Origin: Magnetovibrio blakemorei
GTDB taxonomy: Bacteria; Pseudomonadota; Alphaproteobacteria; Rhodospirillales; Magnetovibrionaceae
Direction of reading: 5' to 3'
NCBI RefSeq assembly: GCF_001746755.1
Contig: NZ_MCGG01000036.1
Span: forward strand, 54,384 to 118,383
Length of the DNA: 64,000 nucleotides
The position numbers and the translations under genes are program-made. Below are positions 11,758 to 20,910 of this stretch, in pieces. The notes beneath the pieces are model-generated. The model had not been told where the DNA came from. It was given only the letters and a program-made list of their open reading frames with translations, and did not search any database. Positions within the stretch are counted from its first letter, which is position 1; each line of letters begins with the position of its first letter.

Positions 11758-12333
11758 TCATCCCAATCCGGCAAAGCCCATGAAGGCCAGCGACAAAAGG
11801 CCTGCGGTGATGAAGGCGATGGGGGCTCCGACAAACGGTCCCGGCACATCGGCCAAAGCCAAGCGCTCGCGCAACCCGGCGAACAACACCATCACCAACG
11901 TGAAGCCAAGGGCGGAGCCAAATCCGTACAACAGGCTTTCGAGGAATGAATGCTGTTCTTGAATGTTCAACAAGGCGACGCCCAACACGGCGCAGTTGGT
12001 GGTGATCAACGGCAAAAAGATGCCGAGCACCTGATATAGCCCCGGCGATGTCTTTTTGATCAGCATTTCCGTCAATTGCACGACGGCGGCGATGACCAAG
12101 ATGAAGCTGAGAATGCGCAAAAAACCAAGGTCTAGGGGGATCAACACAAAGGTTTCCAGCCCCCAACCGGCCACCGAAGCCAAGGTCAGCACAAACGTCG
12201 TGGCCAGTCCCATGCCCAGCGCGGTGTCAACCTTGTTGGACACGCCCATAAAAGGGCAAAGCCCTAAAAATTTCACCAACACCACGTTGTTGACGAGGGC
12301 GGTTCCGATCAGAAGCAGCAATAAGTCTTGCAT
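11758..12333 (-). CDS. rnfA: Rnf complex membrane subunit RnfA
   Basis: First gene of the rnf operon. The 191-residue, six-helix membrane protein starts [20 protein letters not shown] and contains the hallmark [18 protein letters not shown], with the conserved membrane cysteine. It pairs with RnfE in the membrane. The operon order A-B-C-D-G-E-H is complete. A sigma54-like element lies 49 bp upstream, and NifA sites are shared with the divergent nifL promoter. Confidence 0.95.
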   Translation of the reverse strand: MQDLLLLLIGTALVNNVVLVKFLGLCPFMGVSNKVDTALGMGLATTFVLTLASVAGWGLETFVLIPLDLGFLRILSFILVIAAVVQLTEMLIKKTSPGLYQVLGIFLPLITTNCAVLGVALLNIQEQHSFLESLLYGFGSALGFTLVMVLFAGLRERLALADVPGPFVGAPIAFITAGLLSLAFMGFAGLG

Positions 12334-12381
12334 GCGGGTAGGTCCACTGGGGTTATTGAATGGTCTTTAGGTCGGTGAAAT

Positions 12382-12396
12382 GCATCAACCGTACCA
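12382..12396 (-). promoter_or_regulatory. Probable sigma54 promoter of the rnf operon
   Basis: On the minus strand the sequence reads TGGTAC-GGTTG-ATGC, with the invariant GG and GC of the -24/-12 boxes at correct spacing but two departures from consensus. It lies 49 bp before the rnfA start. The TGT-N10-ACA sites at 12486 and 12527 are 89 and 130 bp upstream of its -24 box. Confidence 0.6.
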
Positions 12397-12485
12397 ACTC
12401 TATGGGTATTGGGATTGCCTCGTTAACAGGCCGCAAAACTGGGCGGTTTTTTCGCACATGCCTCTTTTTTAGACTGATTAAATTC

Positions 12486-12501
12486 TGTCGCATTCTGTAC
12501 A
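12486..12501. promoter_or_regulatory. NifA upstream activator site (distal, nifL/rnf)
   Basis: TGT-CGCATTCTGT-ACA, an exact match to the NifA site TGT-N10-ACA. It is 85 bp upstream of the nifL -24 box and sits between the divergent nifL and rnf promoters. The motif is symmetric, so it can serve both directions. Confidence 0.8.
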
Positions 12502-12526
12502 GACCCAGGGGTATTCAAGGGCACGT

Positions 12527-12542
12527 TGTCGCAAAACCTACA
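12527..12542. promoter_or_regulatory. NifA upstream activator site (proximal, nifL/rnf)
   Basis: TGT-CGCAAAACCT-ACA, a second exact TGT-N10-ACA site, 44 bp before the nifL -24 box and 41 bp (close to four helical turns) from the distal site. The first two bases of N10 (CG) match the distal site. Confidence 0.8.
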
Positions 12543-12586
12543 CAGTCCAATAGCTTAGAAGCGCGCAAACCTTCACTTCCGGCGTT

Positions 12587-12601
12587 TGGCACGCGCTTTG
12601 C
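12587..12601 (+). promoter_or_regulatory. Sigma54 promoter of nifLA
   Basis: TGGCAC-GCGCT-TTGC matches the -24/-12 consensus exactly. The expected transcription start is near 12612, only a few bases before the first usable ATG at 12616. With two NifA sites upstream, nifLA should be autoactivated. Confidence 0.85.
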
Positions 12602-12615
12602 GACATACCCGACAA

Positions 12616-14226
12616 ATGACAAAGCAAATGGACGATATCAAACACAAAGAACAACCGTTCAAGGACGGTTTGGAGAGTCGTGGCAACGCGCAAGGCAGCG
12701 CCCAAATGGCTCCCCAAATCGTTCCGGGCGTCTTTCGCAAGGCGGTTGAGCATGTGCCCGTGGCAACCTCTATCACCGACGAGCATGCGAACATTCTCTA
12801 TGTTAATCCCGCTTTTGAAGCTTTGACGGGTTACAGCCAAAACGAATTGATCGGCAAAAACGAATCTCTGCTTTCGGATAAATCGACGCCCGTTACGGTG
12901 TACCAAGAGCTATGGAAAAGCATCACCTCAGGCCAGGTCTGGGAAGGGCGTTTGGTCAATCGTCGCAAAGACGGCAGCTCCTACTTGGCCGATTTGACGG
13001 TGGTTCCGGTTTTAGACGATGACGGTTCCGTCATGCATTACATGGGCATGCACCGAGACGTCACCGGTCTGCACCAACTCGAACGCAAAGTGAAAAATCA
13101 AGACGCTTTGATCACGTCGGTGATTGAGGCCGCCCCCGTGGTGATTGTGCTGGTCAACACGGCCGGAAAGATCGTTTTTTGCAATCCGGCCTACGTCGAC
13201 TTGAAGCGCGATTTTGGCGGGATGGAAGTTGCTGGTCAGTTTGTCACCGCCCTCAAAGACAGTTTTGGTCAAGACTTGAAATCCATGTGCGAAAAGGGTT
13301 TTGACTTTGCCGCTGTCGAAGTGAGCATTCAGACCGAGGCCGGAGATCGGCGCTGGTTCGCCTGTTCCGCCACCAAAGTCGAAGAACAAGACATGACTGC
13401 CGCCGGATATTTTGACAGCAACGGATTGTGTGGGGTGCTGTTGGTCGCCAATGACATCACCCATCAACGCCGCCGCTATGAGCAAGCGCGCACCAACGCC
13501 GTGCGGGCTTTGATGGCCGAACAGCAAATGGCCCAAGGCATGCGCGAAGTTATTTCCGGTGCCATATTCCAGTTGCAAGGTCCGCTTAACGTGATGGGGG
13601 CTGCGGCGTCCATGTTGGAACGCCAAGGCCAAGCGGCGCACGGCTTGTCTGAACCCATCCATCAGGTGATCAGTGCCGGGGAAGCGGCGCTGGAACGGCT
13701 TAAAGCCTCAATGCCGCGCACGGCAGATGAACCCATTGTGCCCGTCAACGTCAACGAATTGATCCGCGAAGTGATGGATGTTTCCATCGATGGTTTGCTG
13801 CGCGAAGGGGTGGTTGTCGAGTGGCATCCCGCATCCGTTCTGCCCAACGTCCCGGGTCGCGCCAATGCGCTCAGGTCGCTTGTAAAATATTTGGTCGATA
13901 ATGCGATTATGGCCATCAAAGACGGTGGTGACGTGCGGGAAATGATCATCAGCACCCGCGCCACGGATGGCGGCGACGTAATGATGGAAATTCGCGACAG
14001 CGGTCAGGGTTTTGATGATGACATCCTTTATAAGGCCTTTGAGCCGTTCTTTACGGCGTGGAAAAAAACCCGCTCACGCCCTGGCATGGGCTTGGTGTTG
14101 GCGCGCCAAATCATCACCGATCAAGGTGGTTCCATTCAAATTGGCAATGCCTTGACGGGTGGCGGTCGGGTTGAAATCGTCTTCGCCGCAGGCAGCTTGG
14201 GCCATGGGCAAAAAAGGACCTCCTGA
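12616..14226 (+). CDS. nifL: NifL-type PAS/ATPase regulator of NifA
   Basis: Anti-activator that inhibits NifA in response to oxygen/redox and fixed nitrogen. Two PAS domains are visible: one from about residue 30 (FRKAVEHVPVATSITDEHAN), with GYSQNELIGKN and the PAC-like MHYMGMHRDVTGLHQLE, and a second from about residue 155. The region aligned with the kinase H-box (MREVISGAIFQLQGPLN) has no histidine. A GHKL ATPase domain follows, with DNAIMAI, EIRDSGQGFDDD and RPGMGLVLARQI. Length 536 is close to that of Azotobacter NifL. The start is uncertain: ATG 12616 gives an almost leaderless mRNA from the sigma54 promoter, and ATG 12628 is the alternative. Its stop overlaps the nifA start. Confidence 0.9.
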   Translation: MTKQMDDIKHKEQPFKDGLESRGNAQGSAQMAPQIVPGVFRKAVEHVPVATSITDEHANILYVNPAFEALTGYSQNELIGKNESLLSDKSTPVTVYQELWKSITSGQVWEGRLVNRRKDGSSYLADLTVVPVLDDDGSVMHYMGMHRDVTGLHQLERKVKNQDALITSVIEAAPVVIVLVNTAGKIVFCNPAYVDLKRDFGGMEVAGQFVTALKDSFGQDLKSMCEKGFDFAAVEVSIQTEAGDRRWFACSATKVEEQDMTAAGYFDSNGLCGVLLVANDITHQRRRYEQARTNAVRALMAEQQMAQGMREVISGAIFQLQGPLNVMGAAASMLERQGQAAHGLSEPIHQVISAGEAALERLKASMPRTADEPIVPVNVNELIREVMDVSIDGLLREGVVVEWHPASVLPNVPGRANALRSLVKYLVDNAIMAIKDGGDVREMIISTRATDGGDVMMEIRDSGQGFDDDILYKAFEPFFTAWKKTRSRPGMGLVLARQIITDQGGSIQIGNALTGGGRVEIVFAAGSLGHGQKRTS

Positions 14227-15824
14227 TGAACGAGAGAGCGCAAAACGCCCCGAATGATGAAGATGACCATGTCTGTTCATGTGGTCTCGTCAAGGTCGAT
14301 ATTGATACGCTGTATAAGGTCAGCCAGATCCTCAGCCATTCCCTGAACTTGCGCGATACCTTGGAACAGGTTCTGACATTGCTGCATGATGTCGGCGGTT
14401 TTCAAAACGGTATGATCAGCTTGTTGGATGAAGACACCGGCAATTTGAATTTGCGGGTTTCCAGCAAAAAGGGCGTGGTATCTGATGGCACCATCAGCTA
14501 TCGCCCCGGCGAAGGCGTGGTTGGCGAAATCATGGAAACATGTGTCGCCGTCGTGGTCCCCAACATTGCCCAAGAACCGAAATTCTTAGGCCGCGCCGGA
14601 GCGCATGATCCATCCCTGCCGTTTATTGGTGTGCCGATATTTTCGGGTGACGAGCCCTTGGGCGTTTTGGCGGCCCAGCCCAGCTTAGGGCTGGAAGATT
14701 TAAACGGTCGCGCGCGCTTTATGGAAATGATCGCCAACCTGATTGCGCAGACCGTGCGCCTTTGGGTGCAGTTGGAAAATGAAAAGCGCGAGCTGAAAGA
14801 AGAGCGCGACACCTTGCGCCGGGTGATCAAACACGAACACGGTTTTGACAATATCGTGGGCCGGTCGCAATCCATGTGCCGGGTGTTTGAACAAGTGCGC
14901 TTGGTTTCGGCATGGAACACAACGGTTTTGCTACGCGGTGAATCCGGTACGGGCAAGGAACTGGTGGCCAACGCCATTCATTACAACAGCCCGCGCGTCC
15001 ATGGCCCGATGGTCAAGCTCAACTGCGCGGCGCTGCCGGACAATCTTTTGGAATCGGAACTGTTTGGGCACGAAAAAGGAGCTTTTACCGGTGCCAACAC
15101 CCAGCGCAAAGGGCGCTTTGAAATGGCCCATGGCGGCACCCTGTTCTTGGATGAAATCGGCGAGATTTCTGCCGCCTTTCAGGCCAAGCTGTTGCGTGTT
15201 TTGCAAGAAGGCGAGTTTGAACGTGTCGGCGGAAACAAAACCTTGAAGGTTGATGTGCGCGTCATCGCCGCCACCAATCGCGACCTGGAAGAAGAAGTGG
15301 AAAGCGGTGCGTTTCGCGAAGACTTGTACTATCGCTTGAACGTGATGCCTATCAATATGCCACCGTTGCGCGACCGCGTTGAAGACATTCCGGATCTGGC
15401 TCGCTTCTTGGTCAACAAAATTGCCAAACATCAGGGACGGCCCTTAGACATTACCGACAGCGCGGTGCGGATCTTGGTCAGGCACAATTGGCCGGGCAAC
15501 GTGCGCGAGCTGGAAAACATGCTCGAACGCGCGTCGATCATGGGCGAAAAGGGAATCATTGATCGCGATGTGATCGCGCTTTCAGGATTGTCGAATAAGA
15601 TGTTGGCACCGCCTGTGGTCGCCAGTGGATCACCTGGAGCGATGGCCCCCGCCCCTTCGGCGGTGGATTTAAACGACCCGAATTTGGATGAGCGTGAACG
15701 CGTGATTGCCGCTTTGGAAGAGGCCGGATGGGTTCAGGCCAAAGCCGCACGATTGCTGAACATGACGCCCCGGCAAATCGCTTATCGCATTCAGACGCTC
15801 AACATCAAAGTGCGACAAATCTGA
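14226..15824 (+). CDS. nifA: NifA, sigma54-dependent activator of nif genes
   Basis: Activates sigma54 promoters from TGT-N10-ACA sites. It has an N-terminal GAF domain (about residues 30-180), then an AAA+ domain with Walker A GESGTGKE at 238-245, the sigma54-contact loop GAFTGA at 285-290 and DE at 309-310. A C-terminal Fis-type helix-turn-helix spans about 490-525. The last cysteine is C267, so the cysteine cluster that makes many alphaproteobacterial NifA proteins directly oxygen-sensitive is absent from the end of the AAA+ domain and the linker. That fits a NifA that relies on NifL for oxygen control. The start overlaps the nifL stop by 1 bp (TGATG). Confidence 0.97.
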   Translation: MNERAQNAPNDEDDHVCSCGLVKVDIDTLYKVSQILSHSLNLRDTLEQVLTLLHDVGGFQNGMISLLDEDTGNLNLRVSSKKGVVSDGTISYRPGEGVVGEIMETCVAVVVPNIAQEPKFLGRAGAHDPSLPFIGVPIFSGDEPLGVLAAQPSLGLEDLNGRARFMEMIANLIAQTVRLWVQLENEKRELKEERDTLRRVIKHEHGFDNIVGRSQSMCRVFEQVRLVSAWNTTVLLRGESGTGKELVANAIHYNSPRVHGPMVKLNCAALPDNLLESELFGHEKGAFTGANTQRKGRFEMAHGGTLFLDEIGEISAAFQAKLLRVLQEGEFERVGGNKTLKVDVRVIAATNRDLEEEVESGAFREDLYYRLNVMPINMPPLRDRVEDIPDLARFLVNKIAKHQGRPLDITDSAVRILVRHNWPGNVRELENMLERASIMGEKGIIDRDVIALSGLSNKMLAPPVVASGSPGAMAPAPSAVDLNDPNLDERERVIAALEEAGWVQAKAARLLNMTPRQIAYRIQTLNIKVRQI

Positions 15825-15826
15825 TC

Positions 15827-17080
15827 ATGAATTATCTTGAAGCCACATCGAGAACAAAGCAGAAAATGCCCGATAAAGATGACAACTGCGGTGCGTTCCG
15901 CGACATCTTTGAAAATGCCAATATCGGTATTTTTCAAAGCACGCTGGAAGGGCGCTACCTGTTGATCAATCCGGCCTTGGCCCATATGTACGGGTATGAC
16001 GGCGCCGATGATATGCTGGGTACGCTCACAGATATTTCTCATCAATTGTATGTCGAAGACGGCAAGCGAGACATCTTTATCAATGCCTTGATGGATACAG
16101 GTTCGATCGAAAATTTTGAAAGCCAGGTGTACCGACGCGATGGCAGCATCATCTGGATTTCCGAAACGGCGCGGGTCGTGTCGGCAACGGGTGCGCGTGA
16201 AGCTTACTTCGAAGGTTTTGTGAAAAATATTACGGTCCGAAAAAACCTTGAACGGGACGTTGTTGACTTCACAAACGAATTGGAAAGCCGGGTGCAAAAA
16301 CGCACCAGCGAATTGTTGCTTGAAATCGAGCGTCGACGTTTGGCGGAATTGTCCCTTAAAAAGGCTTTGAAAAAAGCGGAGAAAGCGACCGAGGCCAAAA
16401 GCTTGTTTTTGGCTTCCATGTCCCATGAACTTCGCACGCCTCTTAACGCCATTATTGGGTTTGCGGATGCCATGCGGACAAAAATTCATGGCCCCATCAC
16501 GCCGCCTCAATATGTTGAGTATGTCGATATCATCAAAGGCTCGGGAGATCATTTGCTGGGCCTGATCAATGATATCTTGGATTTATCGAAAATCAATTCC
16601 GGTTCCGTTGATTTGGATATGGGCGATGTCGATGTCCGCGCCGTCATGATGGAGTGTTTGGTGCTCATTGGTCACCGCGCCCAAGAAGGTCAGGTGCACC
16701 TGGTCTCAAAGATCAATGAAGAGATCGAGGCCACAATGCGCGGCGACGCTCGACGCATCAAACAGGTCTTTCTCAATTTGTTGTCCAATGCCATTAAGTT
16801 CACCCCAGAACAGGGGTCCGTCACGGTGTCCATCGAAGACTGTGCGCCGGGGGTGCTGGCGGTGTCGGTTAAAGACACAGGCGTCGGCATCGACGCCGAG
16901 GACATTCCCCGTGTGCTCAGTGAATATGGTCAAGCCGAACACGGCCTGGATCACGTCGTAGAAGGCACCGGCCTGGGGCTGCCCATATCCAAAAAGTTGG
17001 TGGAATTGCATGGCGGTTCCCTCAATTTGGACAGCCATGTGGGCCGTGGCACAACGGTCACGGTGACGTTTCCTGTGTAA
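15827..17080 (+). CDS. PAS sensor histidine kinase in the nifLA operon
   Basis: A 417-residue soluble kinase whose start is 2 bp past the nifA stop. One PAS domain lies at about residues 23-140 (FENANIGIFQSTLEGRYLL, then the PAC part YFEGFVKNITVRKNLERDV). A coiled region leads to the phospho-acceptor box FLASMSHELRTPLNAIIGF, with H200. The ATPase domain shows NLLSNAIKFTPEQGSV, DTGVGIDAEDIP and GTGLGLPISKKLVELHGG. There are no membrane segments and no receiver domain, and no response regulator is nearby. Unlike NifL it keeps the histidine, so it should autophosphorylate. Partner unknown. Confidence 0.9.
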   Translation: MNYLEATSRTKQKMPDKDDNCGAFRDIFENANIGIFQSTLEGRYLLINPALAHMYGYDGADDMLGTLTDISHQLYVEDGKRDIFINALMDTGSIENFESQVYRRDGSIIWISETARVVSATGAREAYFEGFVKNITVRKNLERDVVDFTNELESRVQKRTSELLLEIERRRLAELSLKKALKKAEKATEAKSLFLASMSHELRTPLNAIIGFADAMRTKIHGPITPPQYVEYVDIIKGSGDHLLGLINDILDLSKINSGSVDLDMGDVDVRAVMMECLVLIGHRAQEGQVHLVSKINEEIEATMRGDARRIKQVFLNLLSNAIKFTPEQGSVTVSIEDCAPGVLAVSVKDTGVGIDAEDIPRVLSEYGQAEHGLDHVVEGTGLGLPISKKLVELHGGSLNLDSHVGRGTTVTVTFPV

Positions 17081-17101
17081 ATCCCCTCACGCCTAAAAAA
17101 T

Positions 17102-17117
17102 TGTCGCACATGCGACA
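17102..17117. promoter_or_regulatory. NifA upstream activator site for nifB
   Basis: TGT-CGCACATGCG-ACA, an exact TGT-N10-ACA site that is also nearly a perfect palindrome (TGTCGCACATGCGACA). It lies 74 bp upstream of the nifB -24 box. Confidence 0.85.
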
Positions 17118-17191
17118 TTAACGAGTCTGCATTGTCAGAACCAACACCGCATTCGTCTGGGTATTTCAAATATTATCAATGCATTATGAAT

Positions 17192-17206
17192 TGGCACAGA
17201 CCTTGC
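17192..17206 (+). promoter_or_regulatory. Sigma54 promoter of the nifB operon
   Basis: TGGCAC-AGACC-TTGC, exact -24/-12 consensus, about 78 bp before the nifB ATG. An in-frame start at 17179 would lie inside this element and is therefore rejected. Confidence 0.88.
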
Positions 17207-17283
17207 GAAGGTTCCGGCAGAGATTTTTTACGATTTTGAGACGTTTGACATACAGACCCCCCGGTGAAGAAAAAGGGTGCATT

Positions 17284-18786
17284 ATGGAACTGAAAGTCCT
17301 TGGTCAAGATAACGCGGCTCCCCAAGGCGGGTGTAGCTCTGGAACCTGTGGCAGCAGCGAAGACGGCATGGGGCATTTGCCCGACGCAGTGCGGGAAAAG
17401 GTTCACAATCACCCCTGCTATTCGGAAGAAGCGCACCATTTCTACGCTCGTATGCACGTTGCCGTTGCTCCGGCCTGCAACATTCAATGTCATTATTGTA
17501 ACCGCAAATACGACTGCGCCAACGAAAGCCGTCCCGGCGTGGTGTCGGAACTGTTGAGCCCCGATCAGGCGGCGAAAAAGGTTTTGGCGGTGGCCAGCGA
17601 AATTCCCCAAATGACGGTATTGGGTGTGGCCGGTCCCGGCGATCCCTTGGCCAACCCTGAACGTACCTTTGCCACGTTCAGAGAAATTTACGCCAAAGCC
17701 CCGGACATCAAGTTGTGCCTGTCCACCAACGGTCTGGCGTTGCCCGATCATGTTGATGAGATTGAAGCGTTGAAGGTGGACCATGTGACCATCACCATCA
17801 ATTGCGTGGACCCGGAAGTCGGCGCCAAAATTTATCCGTGGGTGTTTTGGAACAATCGCCGCATCAAGGGTGCGAAGGGTGCCAAAATTCTCATCGAACG
17901 CCAGCAGAAGGGCCTCGAAATGCTCCTCGAACGGGGCATCTTGGTCAAAGTGAACTCAGTCCTGATCCCCGGCGTGAACGATGAACACTTAAAAGAAGTG
18001 TCCCGTATTGTGAAAGCCAAGGGCGCCTTTTTACACAACGTCATGCCCCTGATCGCCGAAGCCGAACACGGCACGTTCTACGGTGTGATGGGCCAGCGCG
18101 GTCCATCCAAACAAGAATTGTCGGACCTGCAAGATGCATGCGCGGGCGACATGAACATGATGCGTCACTGCCGCCAGTGTCGTGCCGATGCAGTAGGGTT
18201 GCTGGGCGAAGACCGTGGCCAAGAATTCACCTTGGACAAAATTGAAGCCATGGATATTGATTACGAAGCGGCCATGAACAAGCGCGCCAATGTGCATGCG
18301 GGCATCGAAGCGCACAGGGATGCCTTGCGCGCCGAAAAAGAACTGGCCGATGGGCATGAAACTTTGCTGGCTCCCCTTGGCACGCCCCCCGCACGCATCG
18401 CGGTGACCACCAAAGGCGGCGGCGTCATCAATGAACATTTTGGCCATGCCAAAGAGTTTTTGGTCTACGAAGCCAGCCCCGAAGGCATCCGCTTCATTGG
18501 CCCGCGCAAGGTGGAAAATGCCTATTGTGTCGGTCCGGACGTGTGTCCCGATGGGGCCGAAAAGGGCACCGTGTTGGATGCCATTTTGGACTCGCTTTCA
18601 GATTGTTCTGCGGTCGTGTCGGCCAAGGTCGGCATCGAGCCCTGGTCGCAATTGGAAGCCGCCGGGATCACGCCGAACGGGGCCTATGCCATGGACCTGA
18701 TCGAAGATGCGGTGAAGGGCATGTATGGCGATTTGGTGGACCAAGGGTGGTCGGCCAAAGACTTACACGTTCAAGCGGCCAGTTGA
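17284..18786 (+). CDS. nifB: NifB, radical SAM FeMo-co precursor synthase
   Basis: Builds the Fe-S-carbide core (NifB-co) of the nitrogenase cofactor. A radical SAM domain carries CNIQCHYCNRKYDC, with the CX3CX2C motif near residue 65. The C-terminal NifX/NafY-like domain begins around residue 365 (ARIAVTTKGGGVINEHFGHA). A cysteine-rich N-terminal lead (GGCSSGTCGSSE) precedes the SAM domain. The 500-residue length is normal. The start was set at 17284 because it lies downstream of the sigma54 promoter. It heads an operon with two ferredoxins, nifQ and draG. Confidence 0.97.
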   Translation: MELKVLGQDNAAPQGGCSSGTCGSSEDGMGHLPDAVREKVHNHPCYSEEAHHFYARMHVAVAPACNIQCHYCNRKYDCANESRPGVVSELLSPDQAAKKVLAVASEIPQMTVLGVAGPGDPLANPERTFATFREIYAKAPDIKLCLSTNGLALPDHVDEIEALKVDHVTITINCVDPEVGAKIYPWVFWNNRRIKGAKGAKILIERQQKGLEMLLERGILVKVNSVLIPGVNDEHLKEVSRIVKAKGAFLHNVMPLIAEAEHGTFYGVMGQRGPSKQELSDLQDACAGDMNMMRHCRQCRADAVGLLGEDRGQEFTLDKIEAMDIDYEAAMNKRANVHAGIEAHRDALRAEKELADGHETLLAPLGTPPARIAVTTKGGGVINEHFGHAKEFLVYEASPEGIRFIGPRKVENAYCVGPDVCPDGAEKGTVLDAILDSLSDCSAVVSAKVGIEPWSQLEAAGITPNGAYAMDLIEDAVKGMYGDLVDQGWSAKDLHVQAAS

Positions 18787-18798
18787 GGGAGAAACGTT

Positions 18799-19077
18799 AT
18801 GGCGTTAAGCATCATCGAAAGCTGCGTGAACTGTTACGCGTGCGAACCCTTGTGTCCGTCCCAAGCCATTTCCCTAAGCGGGCAGCATTTCCTGATTGAC
18901 GGAACCAAATGCACCGAATGCGACGGTGATTATGCCGACCCGCAGTGCGCGGAAATCTGTCCCATCGAAGGGGCTATTTTGAATGCGGCTGGGGAAGCGA
19001 TCAACCCTCTGGGCTCGCTAACTGGCATACCGCCTTTCAAAATGGCTCAGGCCATGGCGGAAATTCAGGCGCGTTAA
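18799..19077 (+). CDS. fdxN: 2[4Fe-4S] ferredoxin, FdxN type
   Basis: A 92-residue ferredoxin just after nifB. Two cluster motifs are visible: CVNCYACEPLCPSQAI, and CTECDGDYADPQCAEICP with the long insert typical of nif ferredoxins. In related diazotrophs this ferredoxin donates electrons to nitrogenase or to NifB. Rnf could reduce it. A Shine-Dalgarno (GGGAG) lies 9 bp before the ATG. Confidence 0.92.
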   Translation: MALSIIESCVNCYACEPLCPSQAISLSGQHFLIDGTKCTECDGDYADPQCAEICPIEGAILNAAGEAINPLGSLTGIPPFKMAQAMAEIQAR

Positions 19078-19084
19078 GTCTTAA

Positions 19085-19387
<303 letters not shown>

Positions 19388-19394
19388 AGATTTT

Positions 19395-19967
19395 ATGATG
19401 CTCAACCGCATGACTCAGTTGAAAGAACGTCCGCGCAGCAAGATGCTTTCGCGATCTCGCGGTCACGGCAACGATGCGGCCTTTGCCGCCATGGCGATCA
19501 ACGCCCGACTGGGCAAAAGCGCCCTGGGGGGGTGGATGGGATTGCCGGCGGGTGATTTTCGTAAATTGATGCGTCGCCATTTCCCCCGTGTGAAACTTCC
19601 CGCCGGGGTGCGTTCGAAATTGCGTTTGCCGAAAACCCGGTCTTTGGAATGGGATGAATTGCGCCACTTGTTGCTGAGCCACCGGGCCGGGCGCGATATC
19701 TCTGAGCGGTTTATGGCCGACATCGTGTGCACCGGGTGTTTGGGGTCCGATCATTTGTGGGAAGACTTAGGGCTGTTTAGTCGCGCCGAGCTTACCCAGC
19801 TCATGGAGCGCAATTTCCCAACACTGGCACTGCGCAACGACCGCAATATGAAATGGAAGAAATTTCTGTACAAACAATTGTGTATCGCCGAGGGGATTTA
19901 CGTTTGCCGTGCGCCTTCTTGTGAAGTGTGTACGGATTACCATGTCTGCTTTGGCGATGAAGGCTGA
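19395..19967 (+). CDS. nifQ: NifQ, molybdenum donor for FeMo-co
   Basis: Supplies molybdenum, as a Mo-Fe-S species, to NifEN/NifH during FeMo-co assembly. The 190-residue protein ends with the diagnostic cysteine motif C-X4-C-X2-C-X5-C in CRAPSCEVCTDYHVCFG. The N-terminal 40 residues are basic and variable, as in the family. It starts 8 bp after the ferredoxin gene and overlaps the draG start. Confidence 0.93.
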   Translation: MMLNRMTQLKERPRSKMLSRSRGHGNDAAFAAMAINARLGKSALGGWMGLPAGDFRKLMRRHFPRVKLPAGVRSKLRLPKTRSLEWDELRHLLLSHRAGRDISERFMADIVCTGCLGSDHLWEDLGLFSRAELTQLMERNFPTLALRNDRNMKWKKFLYKQLCIAEGIYVCRAPSCEVCTDYHVCFGDEG

Positions 19968-20910
19968 CCCTCAGGCCTTTGAACAAGATGGCCTGACGTC
20001 TCGGGCTGTCGGTGCATATTTGGGTTTGGCCGTAGGCGATGCCTTGGGCGCGACGGTCGAATTTATGACGCCACGCGAAATTCAACATCAATACGGCGAA
20101 CATCGCGACATGATCGGCGGCGGTTGGTTGAACCTGCGCCCTGGACAAGTCACCGATGATACGCAAATGAGCCTTGCCCTTGGAGATGCCATCTTGCGCG
20201 CCGATGGCGTAGAAGGTGTGAGCATTGCCAAGGCCTTTGACGATTGGCTGAAAAGCAAACCGATTGATGTGGGCAGCACGGTGCGTCGTGGTATCGTGCG
20301 GTTTCGCACGTCGGGCACTGTGCAGGGGCCCGTCGATGACTATGACGGTGGCAATGGTGCGGTGATGCGGGTTTTGCCGTTGGCCATAGCGGGGCTGGGC
20401 GCGGACCCAAAAACGCTTGAGGCCGCCGCGTTGGTGCAGGCGCACATCACGCACAATTGTCCCTTGGCAGATGTTGGAATGATGACGGTGGTGCAGATGC
20501 TTCAGCGGGCCTTGATCACGCCCACAAACGCGTATCAGGATATGGTCGCCCTGGCTCATCGCTTAGGACGATACGACAAAGCCTATGACATCACCAAAAA
20601 GCGCGAGGAAAATCCCAGTGGATTTCTGCCCGATACCTTGCGTGCGGTGTTTCAGGCGTTCGCCCGCACAGACAGTTTTGAGGCCGCCCTTTTGGATGTG
20701 GTCAACCGGGGCGGCGATGCCGACACGACCGGCGCCATTTTGGGGTTTCTGGTGGGTGCGCTCTACGGCGTTGATGCGATCCCCTCGCGTTGGTTGGCAA
20801 AGTTGGACAGAAACGTTGCAGACGCGTGTGACGCGCAGGCCCGTCTTTTGTTGCAACTCTCCCCTCTGGTCAGCGGTCGGGAGCTGAAGGTTAGCCAAAA
20901 TCCAATTTGA
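19942..20910 (+). CDS. draG: Dinitrogenase reductase-activating glycohydrolase
   Basis: Removes ADP-ribose from the modified arginine of NifH and so reactivates nitrogenase. ADP-ribosylglycohydrolase motifs are present: GLAVGDALGATVEFM, the metal ligands in VTDDTQMSLALGDA, GNGAVMRVLPLAI, and NRGGDADTTGAILGFLVGALYG near the end. The 322-residue product starts MSALAMKADP; ATG 19957 is an alternative. It overlaps nifQ by 26 bp and is therefore in the nifB operon, not next to draT. Its 3' end overlaps the convergent hemerythrin gene by 20 bp. Confidence 0.94.
   Translation: MSALAMKADPQAFEQDGLTSRAVGAYLGLAVGDALGATVEFMTPREIQHQYGEHRDMIGGGWLNLRPGQVTDDTQMSLALGDAILRADGVEGVSIAKAFDDWLKSKPIDVGSTVRRGIVRFRTSGTVQGPVDDYDGGNGAVMRVLPLAIAGLGADPKTLEAAALVQAHITHNCPLADVGMMTVVQMLQRALITPTNAYQDMVALAHRLGRYDKAYDITKKREENPSGFLPDTLRAVFQAFARTDSFEAALLDVVNRGGDADTTGAILGFLVGALYGVDAIPSRWLAKLDRNVADACDAQARLLLQLSPLVSGRELKVSQNPI

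Noticed and set aside
17179..17283. Upstream in-frame extension of nifB
   Set aside because: It would start before the sigma54 promoter, so it cannot be in that transcript.
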